From: JAPLST01 sp964397565
Lineage (GTDB): Bacteria; Auribacterota; UBA3054; JAPLST01
Direction of reading: 5' to 3'
Assembly: GCA_964397565.1 (NCBI GenBank)
Contig: CAYNJC010000017.1
Coordinates: forward strand, 31,071-95,070
Length of the DNA: 64,000 nt
The stretch's first letter is position 1, and the number at the start of each line of letters is the position of its first letter. The notes beneath the pieces are model-generated. The model was not told the DNA's origin. It worked only from the letters and a program-made list of their open reading frames with translations, and did not search any database. Both the position numbers and the translations under genes were made by a program. Positions 16,574-23,741 of the stretch are shown here, in pieces.

Positions 16574-16789
16574 GTGGTGAGTGATCGGTGATCGGTGCGG
16601 CGGTGGCAGGTGGCGAGTATCTGAACCCAGAACTATGGACACCTTCATCCTTCTACAATCCTTAATCATCATTCGTCAATCACTGCGATTGAAAATTGAC
16701 GATCAACGATTGAAGAAGTACGAAGTAAAGACTTGAACCCTGAAGGTGGTCGGTGCGGCGGTGCGGCGGTGTTCGGTATTCAGTCGCTG

Positions 16790-16824
16790 CCTGAGCCCTG
16801 AACCCTGAACCCTGAACCCTGCAG
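16790..16824 (+). repeat. heptamer array (CCTGAAC)
   Basis: Five 7-bp units: CCTGAGC, three times CCTGAAC, then CCTGCAG. Related partial runs lie at 16735 and 17112. Confidence 0.75.
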
Positions 16825-16835
16825 CACCCAAGATG

Positions 16836-16963
16836 TTACTAATGAATGCGCTTACTAGGTGTCATGCCAATTGTGGCCGCGGGCGCTGACCGCGGCTGCA
16901 GAAGCCGCCCTCACCGCGGGCGGCTACAAGGACGCTGCAACGTAGAAAGCGCATTCATTAGTA
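16836..16963. repeat. MITE-like element, copy 2
   Basis: Same terminal inverted repeats as 2663-2819 (TTACTAATGAATGCGCTT at 16836-16853, AAGCGCATTCATTAGTA at 16947-16963) and the same interior minus about 29 bp. The sequence downstream is also related between both loci. Confidence 0.75.
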
Positions 16964-17418
16964 TATGGTCACGAAGACACGAAGAAATCGCAACTGCGAG
17001 CATTGATTATTGTGCAGCCGCAGCCTGCTGCGCTTTAGCCACTACCACCGTTATTGTTGTTGCTGTTTCTTCTTCGTGTCTTCGTGCCTTTGTGGCAAAT
17101 TTATCTGCTTCCGCCCTGAATCCTGAACCCTGCAGCACCTAAGATATTATGGCCACGAAGTCACGAAGACGCGAAGAAAGCGCAGGCATAGGGTAGGCGC
17201 CGGAACTCACTCCGGCGGGCAGGCGCAGCGACAGCACTTTCACCGCCGAGGCGCGGAGCACGCTGAGCAATCAGCAGGCTTGTGCTCTGCAAGTGGAAAT
17301 CCGCTGCATCGGCGTCCATCCGCGTTCATCTGTGGCGAAACTATCTGCCAATAGTGTTTGCTACCGAATACTGAACACCGAATATTGAATACTCATGCCT
17401 GTCACAGGCATGCGCGCG

Positions 17419-18615
17419 TCAGCGCGTGATTTCCGCACCCGGGTAGAAATACAGCACAATCTGCTTGTAGGTGTAGCCGCGGTCGGCCATGCCCTTGCTG
17501 CTCCACTGGCACAAGCCGACGCCGTGGCCCCAGCCGCGCCCGGCAAATTCGAGTCGGTCGCCGCGGATGGCCACATTGAAGAGGGTTGACTTCAGTTTGT
17601 CATAACCGAGGATGCGGCGGCAGTCTTCGCCGCTGAGCTCGCACGCGCCGCGCGCCGAGCTGAACTGCAGGCGCGCCACGCGCCCGCTTGGGTAGCGCTG
17701 CAGGACGCGGACAGCGGTGATCGGCCCGCCCGGCGCCTTGCCATCCTGGCGCAGTTTTTCGCCACAGTTGAGCAGCGCCACGGAATAGCGCCAGAAATGA
17801 TGCGGCGAATCGTTTTCAAAGTTGGAGCTGACCCCGCGCGGGCTGTTCTTCACATCCGGGAAAATCAAGCGGGCCTCCTCGGTGCGGCCGCCGCAACTGG
17901 TGTGGAAGAATGTGCACAGGACATCGCCATTATACGAGAGAATCTCACCGCGTGTGTCCTGCACGGCCTTGCTGGTGCGCGGGTCTTCGGCACTGGCGCC
18001 GCCATAGAGTTGATGCATCGGCGCGATCAGATCATAATCATTCTTGCTGCCGTGGCGCATGTGATAGACGGCGAAACTGCGGCTGGCCACCGCTTGCGCG
18101 CACAGGGCCGCGTCCGGCCACGACGCGAACGTCTCGCGCGGAACCACGCCCATCAGATACTCTTCCAGATCAAGGTTGTTGACCACCGTCAGCGTGCCGG
18201 CCTTGCCGACCAGTTCAAGCGCGCCGCGATACAAGGTATTGTTGACCCACAGGCTTTGCGGCATATCCGGCACGATGGCCAGGCGGGACGTGCCCAGTGC
18301 GCGGCCGTTCATGACAATGCCGCCGCCCGCACTTGTGCAGGTGGCGGCCAGGGTCGCAAAGCGTTCCACGGTGCGGCGCCGCACGCGGTCATACAGCACG
18401 CCCGGCCCGGCAACTTTGAGCGTGACACTCGGCGCATTCAGCGCCAGCGCGACGCGCACCGTCTGGCGCGGCGCGGGTGCACGAATGGCCTCGCCAATCG
18501 GCCCGGGCAGCGCCTCACGCATGCTGCTGCAGCCAGCCAGCAGCAGGGCAACCGTAGCAAGCACGAGCGCCGCCGGGCCGGTGGCGCCAGACCCAGCTCC
18601 GGCAACGCGCAGCAT
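17419..18615 (-). CDS. SpoIID/LytB-like peptidoglycan lytic lipoprotein
   Basis: With the start at 18615 the protein begins with a lipoprotein signal (LLLAGC, Cys 29). The frame is open back to ATG 18732, which overlaps the upstream lepB stop, but the 39 extra residues look non-coding and would precede the signal. The SpoIID domain has the region of the catalytic Glu (EEYLMGVVPRE), AVASRSFAVY, the Cys-containing FFHTSCGGRTE and the C-terminal GRGWGHGVGLCQWSSKGMA. SpoIID cleaves glycan strands that lack stem peptides in sporulating Firmicutes; in Gram-negative relatives the domain probably takes part in wall remodelling or septation. Encoded directly after signal peptidase I. Confidence 0.8.
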   Translation of the reverse strand: MLRVAGAGSGATGPAALVLATVALLLAGCSSMREALPGPIGEAIRAPAPRQTVRVALALNAPSVTLKVAGPGVLYDRVRRRTVERFATLAATCTSAGGGIVMNGRALGTSRLAIVPDMPQSLWVNNTLYRGALELVGKAGTLTVVNNLDLEEYLMGVVPRETFASWPDAALCAQAVASRSFAVYHMRHGSKNDYDLIAPMHQLYGGASAEDPRTSKAVQDTRGEILSYNGDVLCTFFHTSCGGRTEEARLIFPDVKNSPRGVSSNFENDSPHHFWRYSVALLNCGEKLRQDGKAPGGPITAVRVLQRYPSGRVARLQFSSARGACELSGEDCRRILGYDKLKSTLFNVAIRGDRLEFAGRGWGHGVGLCQWSSKGMADRGYTYKQIVLYFYPGAEITR

Positions 18616-18728
18616 CTGCAGATAACGCGGCGGGACGCCGCGTCTACTGTGCAGCGTCGTCAGCACAGGGTTCGCGGGAGCGCCTGCGTCTGGCGGGCAC
18701 GGCCAATACTTACATCGCGGGTACAGTG

Positions 18729-19742
18729 TCATCGCACCAGGCGAATACGCTTGATCGGCAGATACACGACCCAGGCCTTGCCCTTGACCAATTCAAGCGG
18801 CGCAAAGCCCCAGTAGCGACTGTCCAGCGAATGCGCGCTGTTGTCGCCCATCATGAAGAAGCAATTCGTCGGCACGCGCACTTCGCTTTCAATCGGATCG
18901 CCAATGCTGGCGCTGCGCTGCATGCCCGCCTCAACCTCGCGATAGCGCGTGCCATTGACATAGACCGCATCCTTGATCGCCGTGCAGCCAGTCTCTTCCA
19001 TCAGCTTGAGCAATTGCATGCGCGCATAGGGCGAGACCAGCTCCACCAGCAGTTCGCCATTATTGCGCAACGTGCCGATGAGTTGCGGCAGCGTGGGCGC
19101 GCCCCGCGGGCTATTCAATATTTTGCAGACAGCGGATGCCATCGTCGGATTAGTTGCCAGGATATTTGCCAGCTTATTTTCCATAATTTTGGACACTTGG
19201 CGGCGCACTTCCGCATAATGCGTGGACAGCAGGCCGACATTCGAATAACGCACATAGCTGGCCGTGGCCGGCGAGTTGGTGACGATCCAGCCATTCACAA
19301 ACAGGTGCCCGTCACGGATGGTCACGCGGTCGCCGGATGCGCCGGCACAGCGCTTGATGTAGTCGATCGCCGGATCAACCGGGTTTTCGAACACCACCAC
19401 ATCGCCGACGCGCGGCGCGTGCATGCCGCCAAAGCACAAGCGCTGATAGGGCATCTGAATGCGCCAGTTCAGCAGCGGCACTTTGATCGTGCCGCTCAAC
19501 CCATAGGGAAAGCGCAGCACCAGCAGATGATCGCCAAAGCCGCGGCCCAGGTCATTCGCCCCATACAACGTTGGTTCCATCGAACCGGTCGGAATCTTAA
19601 ACAGCTCGATCGTGTTGGATTTGATGAACAACGCCAGCGGAATAATGATCAGCAATTGGAGGATAGTCGAGAGCGCGTGGCGCCAGCCGCTCGGCGGCGG
19701 CGCGGCGGGCGTGGCGGGCATACGGGGAACGGCAGCTTTCAT
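18729..19742 (-). CDS. lepB: signal peptidase I
   Basis: A membrane protease that removes Sec signal peptides on the outer face of the inner membrane. One helix (about 20-40) is followed by the catalytic-serine box IPTGSMEPTL; the general-base lysine is in DYIKRCAG; the C-terminal box is MMGDNSAHSLDSRYWG. The 337-aa length includes an insertion of roughly 120 residues between the lysine box and the GDNS box, longer than in E. coli. ATG 19742 is preferred (AGGA seven bases upstream); a TTG two codons earlier is possible. A TATAAT-like -10 lies at 19775-19780. The gene overlaps the SpoIID frame. Confidence 0.9.
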   Translation of the reverse strand: MKAAVPRMPATPAAPPPSGWRHALSTILQLLIIIPLALFIKSNTIELFKIPTGSMEPTLYGANDLGRGFGDHLLVLRFPYGLSGTIKVPLLNWRIQMPYQRLCFGGMHAPRVGDVVVFENPVDPAIDYIKRCAGASGDRVTIRDGHLFVNGWIVTNSPATASYVRYSNVGLLSTHYAEVRRQVSKIMENKLANILATNPTMASAVCKILNSPRGAPTLPQLIGTLRNNGELLVELVSPYARMQLLKLMEETGCTAIKDAVYVNGTRYREVEAGMQRSASIGDPIESEVRVPTNCFFMMGDNSAHSLDSRYWGFAPLELVKGKAWVVYLPIKRIRLVR

Positions 19743-19859
19743 GCACAAGTCCTATCGGTGAAAACAAAAAGGATATTATACAATTTTTGTCCGATTTTGG
19801 CTTGCCAACATTGCCCGCTGTAACGCCAACACGGCAGCGCAGTAGAATTATACGCCGGG

Positions 19860-20240
19860 CACGGCTGCGCGCCGCACGCACTTCCGCGCGATGTGCTGCA
19901 CGCCGCACGCCGTGCGTCGGCTACGGGCAGAGATACCAGTTCCGCGCCCATCCCGCAATGTAGCCGCGGAACGGCGTTCCGCGTGATGTGCTGCACGCCG
20001 CACGCCGTGCGGCGATGGGAGCGCCGATCGCCGGATCGGCTGAAGGTAAGTGCGATCTCCCGATCGCATCCCTTGTCGCACGGGCGGGATATGGAAATCC
20101 CGCCGCCACTCAGCGGCACGGGCGTGCCGCGCTCCCCTCGGCAGCCGGCCGGCGGAGCGGCGTTCCGCGTGATGTGCTGCACGCCGCACGCCGTGCGTCG
20201 GCTACGGGCAGAGATACGCGAGCGGCGCGAAGGAAAAGCC
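19860..20240. repeat. second cluster of palindromic and tandem repeats
   Basis: A block reading GATGTGCTGCACGCCGCACG occurs three times (about 19889, 19987, 20170), twice followed by CCGTGCGTCGGCTACGGGC. Between copies lie the modules of the 14.25-14.74 kb cluster in inverted order (GATCGCCGGATCGG, GGGATATGGAAATCCCG, CAGCGGCACGGGCGTGCCG). The rest of 19743-20348 has no gene. Confidence 0.6.
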
Positions 20241-20289
20241 GATCATCGCTTTTTGAAGCATGCAACACTTGATGTTTTTCTTGTTCTGC

Positions 20290-20324
20290 ATTCATCATTC
20301 ATCATTCATCACTCATCATTCATC
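20290..20324 (+). repeat. heptamer array (ATTCATC)
   Basis: Five 7-bp units, four ATTCATC and one ACTCATC, in the spacer downstream of the flavin oxidoreductase gene. Confidence 0.75.
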
Positions 20325-20348
20325 ATTTCTGCAGAACCCTGAATCTCT

Positions 20349-21461
20349 TCAGCCGCAGGGTCGCGGGAGGCGCTGCGCCTTGCGGGCGGTCACGCAATAG
20401 AGTCCTTCGCCGGCGTGCGCCGACCGGAAACACAGATTGCACGAGATACACGCCGCCGGCGCACGATCACCCGCCTGCCAGCGGTTGGCCAAGTCCGGCT
20501 CGCGAATCAGCGGCCGGCTCAACGCCACAAAATCCGTCACACCGGTCGCCACCAATTCCTCGGCGATGGCAACGTCGCGAATGCCGCCGACCAGCAGGAG
20601 CGGCACGCGCACGTGCTGCCGGCATAGCACGGCGGCTTCGCGATAATACACGGACTGGAGTTTGCCGCGGCGGACGGGTGAGTTGTTCCCCGAGTAGCGC
20701 GTTCCGCCGCTGAGCTCGATGGCGGAAATGCCCGCCTGCTCGAGCAGCCGGGCGAGCATGCACATGTCCGCGCGGGTCAATCCCTCCTCCACAAAATCTT
20801 CTGAATTAATCTTGACCAACACGAGATAGTCATGGCCAACCGCGGCGCGCACGGCCGTGACGGTCTCGACGACGATCCGGGCCCGCTGGTCAAGCGTCCC
20901 GCCGTAGTCATCGCTGCGCTTGTTGAAATAGCCGGACAGGAACTGGCTCAGCAGATAGCCGTGCGCGGCATGAATCTGCACCCCGTCGAACCCGGCGCGT
21001 TGGGCGCGCCCGGCGGCGGCGGCAAACGCGCGGACCACAGCCAGGATTTCGTCAACGGTCATGCCGCGCGCGTCATCACCATTGCCGTTTTTCATTGGGG
21101 AGGGACCGCGCGGTGGCAGGCCGGTCAGTTGCGGCAACGCCTCGCTGCCGGCGTGCGCCAGTTGCAGAACGACTCGGCCGCCGGCCGCATGCACAGCGTT
21201 GGCCATGGCGGTCAACCCGGGCAGCATGGCGTCCGTATGCACGCCTAGTTTGCCGGGACTGGCCTGGCCTTCGGGACTGACGAACGCATGGCCGGAAATG
21301 ATCAAGCCCACGCCACCGCGCGCCAGGGCCGTCATCATGTCCATCAGCGCCGGCGTGACTGTGCCATCCGGCGCGGCCATACCTTCCCAAGTAGCCGAGC
21401 GCACCAGGCGATTAGGCAGCGGCAGCGAACCGATGGTTGTCTTTTCAAAAAGAGCGGGCAT
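20349..21461 (-). CDS. NADH:flavin oxidoreductase (old yellow enzyme family)
   Basis: A 370-aa TIM-barrel FMN enzyme. Family marks are PNRLVRSATWEGMA at the N-terminus, QLAHAG, GFDGVQIHAAHGYLLSQFLS, YGGTLDQRAR and VKINSEDF. The C-terminus has a CISCNLCF...GLYC cysteine group, as in clostridial-type relatives, that might hold a metal or Fe-S centre. It reduces activated double bonds with NAD(P)H; the substrate is not predictable. The start is ATG 21461 with AGGA nine bases upstream; a GTG at 21506 would begin right at the stop of the preceding gene. The gene follows the UroD-thioredoxin gene closely and is probably in its operon. Confidence 0.85.
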   Translation of the reverse strand: MPALFEKTTIGSLPLPNRLVRSATWEGMAAPDGTVTPALMDMMTALARGGVGLIISGHAFVSPEGQASPGKLGVHTDAMLPGLTAMANAVHAAGGRVVLQLAHAGSEALPQLTGLPPRGPSPMKNGNGDDARGMTVDEILAVVRAFAAAAGRAQRAGFDGVQIHAAHGYLLSQFLSGYFNKRSDDYGGTLDQRARIVVETVTAVRAAVGHDYLVLVKINSEDFVEEGLTRADMCMLARLLEQAGISAIELSGGTRYSGNNSPVRRGKLQSVYYREAAVLCRQHVRVPLLLVGGIRDVAIAEELVATGVTDFVALSRPLIREPDLANRWQAGDRAPAACISCNLCFRSAHAGEGLYCVTARKAQRLPRPCG

Positions 21462-21506
21462 AATTCTTTTTCCTACGGTCTTAACTTGAAACTTGGCGCC
21501 AGGCAC

Positions 21507-23132
21507 CTACAAGCGCAGATCTTTGAGCCATTCCTTGATGATGTCAACGGACGGGACTTTGCCGACCGATTTCACGGCCGACTGCACCGTGATCACCGCC
21601 GGCGTCGCGTCCACCTCATAGCGCGCGATTTCCTCCGGCGCTTGCACCCATTCGACCGGCACATTAATGCCCAATTCTTTGATTGCCTGCGCAATATTGC
21701 CCTTGATCTCGTCGCAGACGGCGCCGTCGCCGCCCAGCACGAGCACTTTGCAGGTGTACTGCTTGAAGTAGCGGCGCACTTTGCGGTTGAGCCGCTCCTG
21801 GATCGCGCGCACCAATTCATCGCGGCTGGGAATCCGGCTGACAAAGACAATTTCGCCGTCAATGCAAATCGTCGGCACGTTGCGCACCATCATGGCGGCC
21901 ATGAATTCGACCGACTCGGGTATTTTGATTTTGTGCTCACGCCAGATGATCAGATCCTCGAACAGCGGCGCCACATTTTTGACGGCCTCGACCATGTACT
22001 GGCACGGCGCGCAGGCCTCCGAATCGAGCGTGATGACGTCCACGACCACCTTATCCAGTGTGCCGTAGTCGCTCATATCGAGGTCGCTGTGGGCTTCGAT
22101 GTGCGACTGCAACAGGGTGCGCGCGATGTCCTGCTGATACGTATCGCGCACGAGCTGGCCGATCACCTCGAGATTCGCCGGCGGGGTTGCATACGGAATG
22201 TCGCAGCCGGGTGCCAGCACATACCCCTGTCCACCACCGGCACTCATGCATTCGATCGCATTGCGCAGGCAGTCCTCTTTCTTGCCGAACAACAGTACGA
22301 CCGTCAGTTGCAGATTGCCGCCACAGGAAATGCCGTGGCGGGCGCACGCATCGCGCACAAAGCTGAGCTGGATGTTTTCATCAATCGAGATGTTGTCCGG
22401 TTTGGTGCGGCACATCTCCTCAATGTTGGCCTGGGCGTGGCCGCAGACAAAGAACGACGAGAGCTTGCCGTGGGCGCGAATGGCGTTGAAGATCGGTGTG
22501 ACAAACGGCGTGACGAACTCGTGGAAATGTTCCGGGCCGATCTGGCTGGTCATCGGGTCCACCATCGCGATGACATCGCAGCCGGCATCCATATAATAGC
22601 CCGCCACAGCCAACGCAACCTCGCGGCAGAAGCCCAGCACCTCGCGCATTTTTTGCGGATCATCATACATCAGCATGAAGACATGTGGCCCGAGCAGGTG
22701 CAGCGCGAGCGTGAACGGGCCGGTGATCAGGCCATACAAGGCGGTCGCCGGCTGTTGCGCGGCCAGCCGGCGCGCGGCTTCCAGCACGATCGGCAGCCGG
22801 CCTTCGTCGGCGCGCGGCACATGCAGGTCGGCCAGTGCACGGCTGAGCAATGGATGGGACGCGACGGCGGGCGGGTTTTCGTCGGCCCAGACCAGATCGC
22901 AGCCGAGAATTTCGGCTTCGATCTGCAAATCGAACGTGACCGGAATGCCGTCCGCGTGATAGCGCTGGATGGCCGCAACGGCGCCGCGCACGATCAGATC
23001 CGCAGACAGAAAATAGTCGCGCGCGCTGACGTTCAGCAACGCCGCGCCATGACAACCAACAAACGGCACCCACGGCACGCGCGCCGTCGGCTGATTGCGC
23101 AGGGCCGCCAAGACGAGCTCCTTGCCATTCAT
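21507..23132 (-). CDS. UroD/MtaA-type domain fused to two thioredoxin-like domains
   Basis: Residues 1-345 are a uroporphyrinogen decarboxylase/MtaA-type barrel (MNGKELVLAALRNQPTARVP start). Cys230 in FFVCGHAQ and Cys310 in APGCDIP lie where methylcobamide:CoM methyltransferases bind Zn. Residues about 360-450 look like a thioredoxin fold with CxxC (EACAPCQYM, Cys374 and Cys377), and 458-541 like a small redox-active domain (CKVLVLGGDGAVC, cis-Pro loop VDATPAVIT). The barrel family moves methyl groups between corrinoids and thiols in anaerobic one-carbon metabolism. Attached disulfide domains suggest thiol transfer or redox control. AGGAG seven bases before ATG 23132 supports the start. True substrate unknown; a thiol carrier system is an inference. 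Confidence 0.75.
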   Translation of the reverse strand: MNGKELVLAALRNQPTARVPWVPFVGCHGAALLNVSARDYFLSADLIVRGAVAAIQRYHADGIPVTFDLQIEAEILGCDLVWADENPPAVASHPLLSRALADLHVPRADEGRLPIVLEAARRLAAQQPATALYGLITGPFTLALHLLGPHVFMLMYDDPQKMREVLGFCREVALAVAGYYMDAGCDVIAMVDPMTSQIGPEHFHEFVTPFVTPIFNAIRAHGKLSSFFVCGHAQANIEEMCRTKPDNISIDENIQLSFVRDACARHGISCGGNLQLTVVLLFGKKEDCLRNAIECMSAGGGQGYVLAPGCDIPYATPPANLEVIGQLVRDTYQQDIARTLLQSHIEAHSDLDMSDYGTLDKVVVDVITLDSEACAPCQYMVEAVKNVAPLFEDLIIWREHKIKIPESVEFMAAMMVRNVPTICIDGEIVFVSRIPSRDELVRAIQERLNRKVRRYFKQYTCKVLVLGGDGAVCDEIKGNIAQAIKELGINVPVEWVQAPEEIARYEVDATPAVITVQSAVKSVGKVPSVDIIKEWLKDLRL

Positions 23133-23610
23133 GCAAAACTCCTGGTAAGATTACTCTATCTATTGAACACAATTTCGCCATAATTCGCAACCGCACACAA
23201 ACAAGGGCGGTGTGGGTGGGTGTCGCTGACGCTGCGATAGCAGTCGCGCCAACGGCGCGGATGGATGGCGGAACCAGCCGGCTCGTCCCGCAGACCGCGC
23301 AGATGCTCGGTGCTGCCGCCGGGCTGCTGCTGCAAGTTCGTCATGCATCATTTCTTGCTGCTTGGAGTGCCGCTAAAAGCGGTATTCGCTATTCGTCATT
23401 CATCCCCCCCGCCCCGACAGGGCGGGAATGCAGGGAATGCGCCGTTACCCAGGGCGTTGCCCTGGGCTGGTATGCCCTGCCCCCTTGGGGCACCACTGCA
23501 CTCCGCAATCACCCAGCCACATCGCACCCAAAATACCACTCACTATCGATATCTATCGGCCTTGCAGCACCTGCATTTCACGAATCGCCGGATCTGGGGG
23601 TGCATTTTCA
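23133..23610. other. gene-free divergent spacer with hairpins
   Basis: No gene seen. It includes CCAACGGCGCGGATG, also found in MITE copy 1, and a strong hairpin at 23448-23466 (CCCAGGGC/GCCCTGGG, 3-nt loop) within a block of a kind that is common in PVC genomes. Confidence 0.5.
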
Positions 23611-23640
23611 TTGACGTCCACAGGTGCTTTTTGCTATACT
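23611..23640 (+). promoter_or_regulatory. sigma70-like promoter of the C25 protease gene
   Basis: TTGACG (23611-23616), 18-bp spacer, TATACT (23635-23640). The leader to ATG 23742 is about 95 nt, similar to the leaders of the two giant PEP-CTERM genes that follow. Confidence 0.55.
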
Positions 23641-23741
23641 TATATAATTGTTTGCATGGTTTTTCATGTGCTCTTTCACGATGCAGTCGCATCGCCAGTT
23701 TGCCGCGCGATGGACTGCGATAGTACAACAACCGGACTACT

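Larger units (their letters stand above)
16574..17418. other. long gene-free repeat field between convergent genes
   Basis: No credible gene in 845 bp. It holds GGTGCGGCGGT runs, a heptamer array (16790-16824), the second MITE-like element (16836-16963), CACGAAGACACGAAGAA-type repeats (16970-17170) and a block near 17237-17330 that resembles the reverse complement of 14740-14825. The genes on both sides point toward it; no clear hairpin-plus-T terminator was found. Confidence 0.6.

Noticed and set aside
18616..18732. 39-residue N-terminal extension of the SpoIID-like protein
   Set aside because: It would put charged, Pro/Cys-rich sequence in front of a clear lipoprotein signal; kept only as an alternative start.
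21288..23183. 631-aa plus-strand open frame opposite the UroD-thioredoxin gene
   Set aside because: It is the antisense of a clearly homologous gene in G/C-rich DNA, with His/Asp/Arg-rich low-information sequence and no ribosome binding site.
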